This document shows positions 25,583-33,670 of a stretch of 64,000 nucleotides of DNA, in pieces. The DNA lies in the NCBI GenBank assembly GCA_965227265.1, contig OZ245738.1:3224001-3288000 (forward strand). The letters run 5' to 3'. A program made the translations under genes and the position numbers. Below the pieces are notes generated by a model. It searched no databases. It was given only the letters and a program-made list of their open reading frames with translations, and was not told the DNA's origin. The number at the start of each line of letters is the position of its first letter. Position 1 is the stretch's first letter. Origin of the DNA: UBA2336 sp965227265 (lineage in GTDB: Bacteria > Bacteroidota > Bacteroidia > Cytophagales > Cyclobacteriaceae).

Positions 25583-26620
25583 ATGGCTTTGCGGAATATC
25601 CTATTCAAATACCGGGTACTGTTACTTCACATCTCATTCTGGGTGCTTTATTTTTCATACCGGGTTTACGACATCACTAAATACCTTGGATTCGAAAAGG
25701 CATCTCTTTACACAGCGCTGCCCATGGCGTTTAATATCACAGCCAGTTATGTTCACTATCTGTTTATCCTTCCAATTTTATTTCGTAATAAAAAATGGGG
25801 AAAATATTTTATATGGCTTCTGTCGTTATTGTTCTTTATTATAAGTGTGAGGATACTGGCAGAAAATGAAGTGCTCGCCAAGCTAACACCTAACGAAGAC
25901 TATTATAAGATACTTAAGCTGCCCCGGATTATCAGCACGCTTTGGGATACACTTTCATTTTTGATTTTTACCGGTATGATTCGCTTTGTACTCGACTGGT
26001 TTGAATTGGAGAACAAGAGAAAACAACTCGAAAACCAAAAGCTTGCAGCAGAATTAAACTATTTGAAATCGCAGATTAACCCGCACTTCCTATTCAATAC
26101 GCTACACAATCTTAATTCACTTGTCTATGCCGGGGCAAAGAATGCAAATGAAGTGATCGTAAAACTTTCGAATATCATGCGGTATATGATTTACGAATCC
26201 GGCAAAGAACGCGTAGCGTTATCCAGTGAGATCGATTACATGAATGATTATATTCATTTGGAAAGCATCCGGCTTAATAATTCTTTCAAGCTTGATTTTA
26301 ACATTAGCGGACCAGTCGAGCAGGTAAAGCTCGCACCGCTTATGCTAATTACCTTTCTCGAAAATGCGTTTAAGCATGGTGTGAGCGATAAGGAACCCCA
26401 TTGTTGGATTAACATTTCATTATCCGTTGATGGTAAGCAGTTACACTATAAGGTTTCAAATAAAAAGATAAAAAGTCTAAAGCAAAACAAACTGAAGTCT
26501 GGTTTTGGGTTAGATAATGTTGCGAAACGTCTTGCGCTCAGCTACCCTAACAAATACTCACTTGCAGTAACCGACACCGAAGATACGTATAGTATTGACT
26601 TAATTCTTGAGCTGATATGA
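25583..26620 (+). CDS. LytS/YehU-type sensor histidine kinase
   Basis: 345-residue membrane kinase. Four membrane helices in residues about 10-140 act as sensor region, then a short coiled linker and the His_kinase domain: LNYLKSQINPHFLFNTLHNLNSLV with the phosphoacceptor His, and a degenerate HATPase_c region with FLENAFKHG (N box) and GFGLDNVAKRLALSY (G box). Signal unknown. Its stop overlaps the start of the response regulator by 4 nt (ATGA). A second kinase/regulator pair of the same type is at 61821-63538. Confidence 0.93.
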   Translation: MALRNILFKYRVLLLHISFWVLYFSYRVYDITKYLGFEKASLYTALPMAFNITASYVHYLFILPILFRNKKWGKYFIWLLSLLFFIISVRILAENEVLAKLTPNEDYYKILKLPRIISTLWDTLSFLIFTGMIRFVLDWFELENKRKQLENQKLAAELNYLKSQINPHFLFNTLHNLNSLVYAGAKNANEVIVKLSNIMRYMIYESGKERVALSSEIDYMNDYIHLESIRLNNSFKLDFNISGPVEQVKLAPLMLITFLENAFKHGVSDKEPHCWINISLSVDGKQLHYKVSNKKIKSLKQNKLKSGFGLDNVAKRLALSYPNKYSLAVTDTEDTYSIDLILELI

Positions 26621-27339
26621 TTCGCTGCGTGGTAATCGATGATGAGCCCTTAGCCCGACAACTGCTCAGTGGTTTCATTAGCAAGATGCCCGAGCTTCAA
26701 TTGGAAGGATCATACTCCAGTGCTTTGAATGCGTTAGAGAAGCTGCGCAAAAACCAGGTTGATGTTTTGTTCCTCGACATTCAAATGCCTGATATTACCG
26801 GCATTGAATTTCTAAAAACACTGGATCATAAGCCACTCGTTGTTTTTACAACAGCTTACGCAGAACACGCGTTACAAGGCTATGAACTTGATGTAGCCGA
26901 TTATTTATTAAAGCCATTTGATTTTAACCGATTTCTAAAATCAGTTAATAAAATTACACAGCGGGTACAGTCAGTATCAAAATCAGAAAGTGCAACCGAG
27001 AAAAGTGAATTTATTTTCATCAAAGACGGTGCAAAGCAAATCAAGCTTTCATTAAGCTCCATTCGGTACATTAAAGGTTCACGCGAATACGTCACCATTG
27101 TTACCGATGACAAAAAGATTATGAGTCTGCAAACGATGAAAAGTATGGAAGAAGCACTTCCAGACGAATTCATTCGCACGCATAATTCATTTATTATTTC
27201 ACTTGCTGCGGTTGATACAATCTTTAAGAACAAACTTCAGGTTGGAAATGAAGTCTTCCCGATTGGGATCACATACAAGAAAAAGGTTTTCGAAGCGTTG
27301 GCACGCTTTTATCCTTCAAAAAAGATCAATGAAGATTGA
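26617..27339 (+). CDS. LytTR-family response regulator
   Basis: 240 residues: an N-terminal receiver domain with the acidic pair DDEP, phosphoacceptor Asp in VLFLDIQMPDITGIEFL, Thr in VFTTAYAEHAL and Lys in YLLKPFDFNRF, then a LytTR DNA-binding domain (about residues 135-235) with IRYIKGSREYVTIVT, FIRTHNSFIISL. It probably receives phosphate from the kinase encoded with a 4-nt overlap and binds direct repeats in promoters. The gene ends one base before the convergent glycosyltransferase stop. Confidence 0.93.
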   Translation: MIRCVVIDDEPLARQLLSGFISKMPELQLEGSYSSALNALEKLRKNQVDVLFLDIQMPDITGIEFLKTLDHKPLVVFTTAYAEHALQGYELDVADYLLKPFDFNRFLKSVNKITQRVQSVSKSESATEKSEFIFIKDGAKQIKLSLSSIRYIKGSREYVTIVTDDKKIMSLQTMKSMEEALPDEFIRTHNSFIISLAAVDTIFKNKLQVGNEVFPIGITYKKKVFEALARFYPSKKINED

Positions 27340-28503
27340 TCAAAACAATTCAATGAATTTTTTAGAAAGCAATTGGCGCGCGTATGTTCTTTCAGCTAAC
27401 AACCGGCTATTACGCTGATAAATTTCCAGCAACTCATGTTGTTGAATAAAAGGTCGGATTTTTTCCACGAACATTTGCTGGTTCTCAACAAAAAAGCCGC
27501 TCGTGTTCGGTTCGATTTCATCTTTAATCCACCCTTTAAAATTTACGACAATCAATTTTCCTGCTGCCAGTGCATCGAAATATTTATTGGGCGAGCCTGT
27601 TTCCAAGACGGGCAACGGCAAGTAGCTGATAAACGCGGCATCGGTAACATTCAGTACATCCCGAACGCCCTCACGATTTTGCATGGGAATGATCGAAACA
27701 TTTTGCAATCCTAATTGCCCGATATATTGTTGAAGCTCATCGTGTCTCGCGCCTTCTCCGCATAATAAAAAATGCAAGGTTAGATTTTGTAGCTGCGCTT
27801 CTTGTGCACAATACAGCATCCGTTCTAACCCATTGGCCAGTCCAAATGTGCCGATGTACGACACTACAAACTTGTTCTGAACAGCAAACCTACTTTCAAG
27901 TTGAGGATCTTTAGTGGAAGGCTTATAGTACTCCACGTCTGCCATGTTGGAAATGACATCGATTCGTTTGCCGGGAACTTTTTTGTTAATGGATTTTTTA
28001 ATCGGCTCTGATAATGCTACAATTGATTTTGCTCTTTTATAGATTGATCTTTCAAGTTTATATAAAGCTCTCTTTAGAGAAGAATTTTTTATAATCCCTA
28101 CCTGAACAGGTGCCTCCGGCCATAGATCACCTACTTCAAAAATGTAAGGAATCTTGTACCTCCACTTAATCCAGATAGCAGCCAATCCAATCGTTAAGGG
28201 TGTGGAGATTGCATAACATACATTGTATTCTTTGAACTGTTTCGCTTCGCGAACGATGCTAAAGACAAATTTTAGAAAAGAAGTAATGCGTTTAAAAAAA
28301 CCAAAACTATTGCGGTAGGGTATTGGCAGGTAATGGACCTCAATGCCTTCAATCATTTCCTTTCGAAAATCATTCCCATTATGAGTTGTAATTACTGCAG
28401 CTGTAATTCCCCTATCAACCAGAGCTTTTGCGAGATAATATGAACGCAATGGCCCACCCGTTTGAGGTGTGTTAAAATATTGATGCAGGATGAGCACTTT
28501 CAC
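27340..28503 (-). CDS. Glycosyltransferase family 4, WbuB-like
   Basis: 387-residue GT-B glycosyltransferase that moves sugar from a nucleotide donor, likely for surface polysaccharide. The N-terminus VKVLILHQYFNTPQTGGPLRSYYLAKAL has the acceptor-side Gly-rich loop; PYIFEVGDLWPEAPVQVG is typical of WbuB-type enzymes; the C-terminal domain has VSYIGTFGLANGLERML and FDALAAGKLIVVN donor-site elements, with a degenerate E-x7-E. GTG at 28503 is preferred; TTG at 28518 adds five residues. It stands alone rather than in a polysaccharide cluster. Confidence 0.88.
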   Translation of the reverse strand: MKVLILHQYFNTPQTGGPLRSYYLAKALVDRGITAAVITTHNGNDFRKEMIEGIEVHYLPIPYRNSFGFFKRITSFLKFVFSIVREAKQFKEYNVCYAISTPLTIGLAAIWIKWRYKIPYIFEVGDLWPEAPVQVGIIKNSSLKRALYKLERSIYKRAKSIVALSEPIKKSINKKVPGKRIDVISNMADVEYYKPSTKDPQLESRFAVQNKFVVSYIGTFGLANGLERMLYCAQEAQLQNLTLHFLLCGEGARHDELQQYIGQLGLQNVSIIPMQNREGVRDVLNVTDAAFISYLPLPVLETGSPNKYFDALAAGKLIVVNFKGWIKDEIEPNTSGFFVENQQMFVEKIRPFIQQHELLEIYQRNSRLLAERTYARQLLSKKFIELF

Positions 28504-28523
28504 AGCGCAAAGAAACAAATGTG

Positions 28524-28555
28524 ACGTAGAGACGCAAAATTTTGCGTCTCTACGT
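28524..28555. repeat. 32-bp perfect palindrome (GTAGAGACGC family)
   Basis: Arm ACGTAGAGACGCAAAA is followed directly by its exact reverse complement. A shorter copy of the core lies at 29273-29294 on the other side of the GNAT gene. This motif belongs to a dispersed palindromic repeat type recurrent in Bacteroidota genomes (recalled, not searched). Confidence 0.85.
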
Positions 28556-28566
28556 TTTATTATGCG

Positions 28567-28574
28567 TATTTTTG
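28567..28574 (+). promoter_or_regulatory. -7 promoter box upstream of structured leader
   Basis: TATTTTTG matches TAnnTTTG. A TTTG in the right arm of the preceding palindrome, about 22 nt upstream, could serve as the -33 element. Transcription would begin near 28580, giving a leader of about 140 nt. Confidence 0.45.
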
Positions 28575-28617
28575 TAGCGAGACAAACGCCTCTGAAAACT
28601 ACAATCCGTATTACTTT

Positions 28618-28681
28618 ATTGCCTGGAAGGGCTAAAATGGCCTGATCTTCCTGATCAGGTAATCGTATCCGCTTTCGCGGA
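28618..28681 (+). ncRNA. Candidate structured RNA or 5' leader before GNAT gene
   Basis: Nested pairing is visible: ATTGCCT (28618-28624) with AGGTAAT (28657-28663), GGAAG (28625-28629) with CTTCC (28647-28651), and GGC with GCC inside, with bulges TGATC and TGAT on the right. An alternative pairing CCTGATC/GATCAGG also exists. A second hairpin TCCGC/GCGGA follows at 28668-28681. No known riboswitch is recognised. Confidence 0.35.
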
Positions 28682-28718
28682 AATAGGTCCCATTTATTTT
28701 ATTTCACTCCTATCAATC

Positions 28719-29231
28719 ATGTTAGAAACAACACGACTTAAGCTTGTGCCGCTTACACACACGCAAATGATTTTATATAAAAATGATCCTGAGCTTTTAG
28801 CACAATCACTCAACATCCGATACCTCAATCGTCAGAATGATCCCGGAACAGCTGAAGATTTGCGGGAAGCAATTGATTTTTGGATTACACAAACAAAAAA
28901 GAATCCCGATAACTTTGAATGGTTCACTACGTGGGAAATCATTCTAAAAGCTGAGAACGTTGCTGTTGGCGGAATCGGATTTTCAGGTCTGCCGAATGAA
29001 GAGGGTAAAAGCATGACCGGTTACGGTTTGGACATGCGTTACTACGGACAAGGTATTGCCACCGAAGCTTTGCAAGCAATGATCAACTGGGGATTTCAAA
29101 ACAATGATCTTAAAACAATCATTGCTGATACTCCGCTTCAGCACGTAGCTTCACAGCGCGTGTTGGTTAAAAATAACTTTGTTGAAAGCTCACGCGATGA
29201 GGCGTTGATTCATTGGATTCTGAATCGGTAA
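28719..29231 (+). CDS. GNAT family N-acetyltransferase (RimJ/RimL-like)
   Basis: 170-residue acetyltransferase using acetyl-CoA. The N-terminus MLETTRLKLVPLTHTQM is typical of RimJ/RimL-like members; the acetyl-CoA loop region is GYGLDMRYYGQGIATEAL (Q/RxxGxG/A pattern) at about residues 101-118, followed by the C-terminal DTPLQHVASQRVLVKNNF. Substrate unknown (ribosomal protein N-terminus or small molecule). A palindromic repeat lies on each side and a structured leader precedes it. Confidence 0.9.
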   Translation: MLETTRLKLVPLTHTQMILYKNDPELLAQSLNIRYLNRQNDPGTAEDLREAIDFWITQTKKNPDNFEWFTTWEIILKAENVAVGGIGFSGLPNEEGKSMTGYGLDMRYYGQGIATEALQAMINWGFQNNDLKTIIADTPLQHVASQRVLVKNNFVESSRDEALIHWILNR

Positions 29232-29235
29232 AATA

Positions 29236-29262
29236 AAAAGACCATCATTTCGATGGTCTTTT
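29236..29262. terminator. Terminator after GNAT gene, possibly bidirectional
   Basis: Arms AAAAGACCATC (29236-29246) and GATGGTCTTTT (29252-29262) with a 5-nt loop. The A-run and T-run on the arms allow termination from both sides, fitting the convergent small gene that ends at 29303. Confidence 0.75.
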
Positions 29263-29272
29263 GGTGTTGGAG

Positions 29273-29294
29273 GAGACGCAAAATTTTGCGTCTC
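29273..29294. repeat. 22-bp palindrome, second copy of GTAGAGACGC family
   Basis: Arm GAGACGCAAAA followed by its exact reverse complement; identical to the core of the copy at 28524-28555. The right flank continues TCTCTACATT, matching the longer copy on that side only. Confidence 0.85.
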
Positions 29295-29302
29295 TACATT
29301 AC

Positions 29303-29542
29303 TTAATGCTTGTGGTCATGATGCTGCTCGTTGCGCGAGTAGCTGAGAATGTTCAAAACTGTGCTGGAGGATGGCTCCAATTGTGCTTTGTCCATTTCAT
29401 TTTTCATGGCTCTCATTGACTGGTACAATTCGCGAAGCTCGTTGTCGGCCAGCAGGGCTTTATTTATTTCCTGCTCCTCCTTCTCCGTTGTCTCGCGGTA
29501 TAGGTACCTCATCAGATCGTTTTGGGTAAAAGTTTTGATCAT
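29303..29542 (-). CDS. Small protein downstream of sigma factor, possible anti-sigma
   Basis: 79 residues from the ATG at 29542 (MIKTFTQNDLMRYLYRETTEKEEQEINKAL...). The first part resembles the N-terminal zinc-finger-like region of short anti-sigma proteins without clear zinc ligands; the C-terminus ends in a His-rich tail NEQHHDHKH. No membrane segment. Its 5' end lies within the sigma gene in another frame, an 83-nt overlap, so translation should be coupled. Role as a sigma regulator is inferred from position. Confidence 0.7.
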   Translation of the reverse strand: MIKTFTQNDLMRYLYRETTEKEEQEINKALLADNELRELYQSMRAMKNEMDKAQLEPSSSTVLNILSYSRNEQHHDHKH

Positions 29543-30116
29543 AGGCAAGATGGTTTTTTATCATTTTCTTTCTCAGGTTGATGAGTGCATACCGCATTCT
29601 ACCCAGTGCTGTGTTGATACTTACCCCGGTGCGTTCCGCAATTTCCTGAAAGCTCATTTTCAGGTAATGCCTCATGATCAGCACCTGCTTCTGCTCTTCC
29701 GGAAGCTCTTTAATAAGCTCCCGCAGACGCGCGGCAGTATCTTTCATTATCTGCTTGTCCTCGATGGATTCTTCTGCGAATTGCATCGAGTTCAGCAACG
29801 GGCTGCCATCTTCCAAAATAATCTCCGGATAGCGCTTTTCTTTCCGGAAATGGTCGATGGCCAGGTTATGCGCGATTCTACTAATCCATGGTAAAAATTT
29901 ACCCTCCTCATTGTAGCGTCCGCCACGAATGGTATTGATAGCCTTGATGAAAGTTTCCTGAAGCAGGTCTTCCGCGATGTAGCGGTCTTTCACAATCAAG
30001 TAAATGGCTGTAAAAACCCTTGATTTGTGCCTGTGGAGGAGAATCTCGAAAGCTTTCTCGTTACCGTCCTTATAGCGTGACACCAGCTCGCTGTCACTCC
30101 ATTTGTTCTGAATCAT
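29460..30116 (-). CDS. ECF-type RNA polymerase sigma-70 factor
   Basis: 218 residues. Region 2 (about 20-90) has DLLQETFIKAINTI and the -10-binding helix LPWISRIAHNLAIDHFRKEKR; region 4 (about 130-190) has LPEEQKQVLIMRHYLKMSFQEIAERTGVSINTALGRMRYALINLRK, a helix-turn-helix. It directs RNA polymerase to an alternative set of promoters. The C-terminal extension of about 25 residues after NLRKKM overlaps the following small gene by 83 nt. Stimulus unknown. Confidence 0.93.
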   Translation of the reverse strand: MIQNKWSDSELVSRYKDGNEKAFEILLHRHKSRVFTAIYLIVKDRYIAEDLLQETFIKAINTIRGGRYNEEGKFLPWISRIAHNLAIDHFRKEKRYPEIILEDGSPLLNSMQFAEESIEDKQIMKDTAARLRELIKELPEEQKQVLIMRHYLKMSFQEIAERTGVSINTALGRMRYALINLRKKMIKNHLAYDQNFYPKRSDEVPIPRDNGEGGAGNK

Positions 30117-30291
30117 TGTCTCACATTTAGGTAACGTAGAAGTCTATTCGATATTGTCAGGGGGTTTAATAGAACAATTAGTTTGAAAAGATATTAAGTT
30201 TCCAGAAATCCGCAAAAAATTTTTGAAAATTCTTGTCACAACCGAATTTTCTTAATGTATTTGCCATTGATTTTTTGCGTAGTTAAACTGT

Positions 30292-30675
30292 ATGGCCAAT
30301 CCTAAGAAGCGTCTCATTAAAAGTCTCGATACTCTGAGTGAAGACCTTAAAGAGCTTATCAAACGTCAATACCCAAACGGGTATGAAAGTAACATCACCC
30401 GCATCGTGAGCCCCAAAAAGGAGCAGCTTTTCGTGTTTCCGCTGGAAACCGAAGATGCTATCTACCTGGTAAAGGTTCCGGTCACTAAAAACAGTGACGG
30501 TGGCTATGATATGGAAAAAGGAAATAAAGAAGATTTCGGGGACGAACGTGGAGAAGAACCTAGCGATGATGAGGGTAGCGAGGGTGAGGACGATGCCGAA
30601 AGTGACGATTACGATAGTGAGGGTGGTGGGAAGAGCCGTAAGGAAGGTAGCTACGACCCTGATTTCGACAATTAA
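30292..30675 (+). CDS. Small protein with highly acidic C-terminal tail
   Basis: 127 residues. The N-terminal about 75 residues are mixed (RLIKSLDTLSEDLKELIKRQ, then LFVFPLETEDAIYLVKVPV) and look folded; the remaining 50 are almost all Asp, Glu, Gly and Ser and must be disordered. No signal peptide, so cytosolic. No family is recognised; it looks like a conserved Bacteroidota protein, perhaps with a nucleic-acid or protein chaperone-like role (inference). It has its own terminator at 30705. Confidence 0.75.
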   Translation: MANPKKRLIKSLDTLSEDLKELIKRQYPNGYESNITRIVSPKKEQLFVFPLETEDAIYLVKVPVTKNSDGGYDMEKGNKEDFGDERGEEPSDDEGSEGEDDAESDDYDSEGGGKSRKEGSYDPDFDN

Positions 30676-30704
30676 TTTCTCACGTAAAGATTTATACTTT
30701 TTCA

Positions 30705-30738
30705 GAACACCATCATGCCCGATGGTGTTCTTGCTTTT
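30705..30738 (+). terminator. Terminator before uvrA
   Basis: Ten-bp stem GAACACCATC (30705-30714) / GATGGTGTTC (30721-30730) with 6-nt loop followed by TTGCTTTTG. Confidence 0.8.
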
Positions 30739-30808
30739 GAACTTGTCCGGTCCAATTCAGGTTTCTGATAGGATGGGGCAACGTGTTTTCCTATTTTAGC
30801 CGATCTGC

Positions 30809-33634
30809 ATGAGTACCAATATTGTCCGTAACGATTCTCACCTCGATAACCTCGATCCCAAAGAATACATCATCATAAAACGCGCCCGGGTTAACAACTT
30901 AAAGAACCTAAGTGTGGCAATTCCGCGCAACAAGCTGGTGGTCATCACCGGACTTTCCGGCTCCGGAAAATCTTCCCTGGCGTTCGATACCCTGTTTGCC
31001 GAAGGCCAGCGCATGTATGTGGAGAGCTTAAGCTCATATGCCCGCCAGTTCTTAGGTCGGATGGAAAAACCGGATGTTGATTATATCCGGGGTGTTTCTC
31101 CCGCTATCGCGATTGAGCAAAAAGTTAATACCCGGAATCCCAGATCAACGGTTGGAACAAGCACAGAGATTTATGACTATCTGAAATTGTTGTTCGCGCG
31201 AATTGGCAAGACATACTCTCCTATAAGCGGAAAAGAAGTTAAGCGTGATACCGTTACCGATGTTGTAACTGCAATCAACAAACTACCAACAGGAACACGG
31301 ATTATGATCGCTGCGCCTGTTACCATTGAAAAAGGAAGAAAAATTCAGGATGAGCTAAATCTTTTGCTTAGCAAAGGTTTTGCAAGAGTTTTATTGAATG
31401 GCGAGGTGGCTTTCATTGAAGAGCTTTTGAATTCAAAAAAGAAGCTGTCAGACAAAGACAAGGTTGAAATTCTGATTGACCGCACTGCTGTTAACGCAGA
31501 CGATGAAGATACGATCTTCCGAATCTCAGATTCTGTTCAAACTGCATTTTACGAAGGTCACGATGAATGCTTTGTACACGTTGAGGGCCAAAAGCCAATG
31601 CACTTTTCTGATCGCTTTGAGTTGGATGGAATACAATTCACCGAGCCTTCTGTAAACTTCTTCAGCTTCAATAATCCGTTTGGTGCATGTCGTACGTGTG
31701 AGGGTTTCGGAAAAGTGTTAGGCATTGATGATGATTTAGTTATTCCGGACAAATCACTTTCGGTCTATGAAGGTGCAATTGCTCCGTGGCGTTCAGAGGC
31801 GATGAGTGAATGGGCGAAGCCGCTGTTAAAGAATGGCATTAAGTTTAATTTCCCGATCCATCGGCCGTATAATGAGCTGAGTCAAAAAGAAATAGAGCTG
31901 CTTTGGAATGGTAATTCATACTTCGAAGGCATTCATGCATTCTTCAAATATTTAGAATCCAAAACCTATAAAATTCAATATCGGGTGATGCTTTCACGCT
32001 ATCGGGGAAGGACAACGTGCCCGGATTGTCGCGGAACAAAACTTCGCAAAGACGCCCAATACGTAAAGATCAACAACACTTCTATTACAGACATTGTATT
32101 AATGCCAATTGAAGACACGTTGGTTTTCTTTAACTCCATTAAGCTTCCCGATTACGAAAAAAAAATCTCTGATCGGATTTTAACCGAGATTCGTTCACGG
32201 TTAGAGTATATGGATAAAGTTGGGTTGGGATATTTAACGCTCAATCGCGTTACCGCCACTTTATCGGGCGGAGAATATCAACGTATTAAACTCGCAACTT
32301 CACTTGGAAGCGCATTGGTGGGTTCCATGTACATCATGGATGAACCAAGCATTGGTTTACATCCAAAAGATACTGCGCGAATGATTGAGGTCTTAAAATC
32401 ATTGCGTGACTTGGGCAATACGGTTATTGTCGTTGAGCATGAAGAAGAAATCATGCGGGCTGCTGATGAGATTATTGACATTGGTCCAGATGCGGGTGCA
32501 CATGGTGGAGAATTAATCTTTCAGGGATCAATCAAACAATTGAATGGTAAGACCAATTCACACACCGTTGAATTTCTGAGTGGTCGGGAAACAATTCCTG
32601 TTCCTGCCAAAAGGAGAAAGTGGAAAGATCATATTACCATTAAAGGGGCACGTGAGAACAACCTTAAAAATCTTACCGTTAAGTTTCCGTTGGGAACACT
32701 TACCGTTGTTACGGGTGTAAGTGGTTCAGGTAAGTCTACACTTATTAAGAAGATTTTATATCCAGCGATTGGCCGCTTAAGCGGATCGGTAGGTGAATCT
32801 CCGGGTAAGTATGATTCAATGGATGGAGACTTCTCGCGGATTACGCAGGTTGAGTTTGTTGATCAAAATCCAATTGGAAAATCATCTCGTTCTAATCCGA
32901 TATCGTATGTAAAAGCGTATGACATCATTCGTCAACTGTATGCGGATCAACCTTTAGCCAAGCAACGAGGCTACAAACCTTCTAATTTTTCATTCAACGT
33001 AGAAGGTGGCCGGTGCGAAACCTGTGAAGGTGAAGGCGAGATCAAAGTTGAGATGCAATTCATGGCCGATATCTACCTGGAATGCGAAAGCTGTCATGGT
33101 AAACGCTTTAAGCAGGAAACACTGGAAGTTGAATACAACGGAAAAAATATTGCCGATGTACTCGATATGACGATTGAAGATGCATTAGGTTTCTTCAAAG
33201 ATAAAAAACCTGTCTACGATAAAATTGTTCCGCTGAATGACGTTGGTCTTGGGTATGTTAAGCTTGGACAATCCTCCAACTCCTTAAGCGGTGGTGAAGC
33301 GCAGCGCGTTAAGCTTGCTTCATTTCTGGGTAAAAATTCTCCGGATGGAAACATTCTTTTCATTTTTGACGAGCCAACAACCGGATTACACTTTCATGAT
33401 ATTTCTAAATTATTGAAAGCCATGAACGCGTTGGTTGACCAAGGTCATTCTGTAATAGTGATTGAACACAACCTCGAAATCATTAAATGTGCCGACTGGA
33501 TCATAGACCTCGGGCCGGAAGGCGGAGAGAAAAAAGGCGGGAATCTGCTATTTGAAGGTACGCCTGAAGACATGGCAAAAAAAGCGAAAGGGAGCTTTAC
33601 AGCTGGATTTTTAAAGGAAAAGTTGAGTAAATAA
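30809..33634 (+). CDS. uvrA: Excinuclease ABC subunit A
   Basis: 941-residue damage sensor of nucleotide excision repair; dimer binds distorted DNA and loads UvrB. Two ABC ATPase units: the first Walker A GLSGSGKSSLAFDTLFAEG and signature LSGGEYQRIKLA; the second GVSGSGKSTLI and LSGGEAQRVKLA, with FDEPTTGLH. Zinc modules: CRTCEGFGKVLG with CPDCRGT, and CETCEGEGEIK with CESCHGKR. Length equals the family. No SOS-type box can be judged by eye. A short hairpin terminator follows. Confidence 0.98.
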   Translation: MSTNIVRNDSHLDNLDPKEYIIIKRARVNNLKNLSVAIPRNKLVVITGLSGSGKSSLAFDTLFAEGQRMYVESLSSYARQFLGRMEKPDVDYIRGVSPAIAIEQKVNTRNPRSTVGTSTEIYDYLKLLFARIGKTYSPISGKEVKRDTVTDVVTAINKLPTGTRIMIAAPVTIEKGRKIQDELNLLLSKGFARVLLNGEVAFIEELLNSKKKLSDKDKVEILIDRTAVNADDEDTIFRISDSVQTAFYEGHDECFVHVEGQKPMHFSDRFELDGIQFTEPSVNFFSFNNPFGACRTCEGFGKVLGIDDDLVIPDKSLSVYEGAIAPWRSEAMSEWAKPLLKNGIKFNFPIHRPYNELSQKEIELLWNGNSYFEGIHAFFKYLESKTYKIQYRVMLSRYRGRTTCPDCRGTKLRKDAQYVKINNTSITDIVLMPIEDTLVFFNSIKLPDYEKKISDRILTEIRSRLEYMDKVGLGYLTLNRVTATLSGGEYQRIKLATSLGSALVGSMYIMDEPSIGLHPKDTARMIEVLKSLRDLGNTVIVVEHEEEIMRAADEIIDIGPDAGAHGGELIFQGSIKQLNGKTNSHTVEFLSGRETIPVPAKRRKWKDHITIKGARENNLKNLTVKFPLGTLTVVTGVSGSGKSTLIKKILYPAIGRLSGSVGESPGKYDSMDGDFSRITQVEFVDQNPIGKSSRSNPISYVKAYDIIRQLYADQPLAKQRGYKPSNFSFNVEGGRCETCEGEGEIKVEMQFMADIYLECESCHGKRFKQETLEVEYNGKNIADVLDMTIEDALGFFKDKKPVYDKIVPLNDVGLGYVKLGQSSNSLSGGEAQRVKLASFLGKNSPDGNILFIFDEPTTGLHFHDISKLLKAMNALVDQGHSVIVIEHNLEIIKCADWIIDLGPEGGEKKGGNLLFEGTPEDMAKKAKGSFTAGFLKEKLSK

Positions 33635-33635
33635 T

Positions 33636-33661
33636 GAACAACCCGATTGTTCTATTTTTTT
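33636..33661 (+). terminator. Terminator after uvrA
   Basis: Six-bp stem GAACAA/TTGTTC with 5-nt loop, then TATTTTTTT, directly after the uvrA stop. Confidence 0.65.
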
Positions 33662-33670
33662 CCTACAAAC

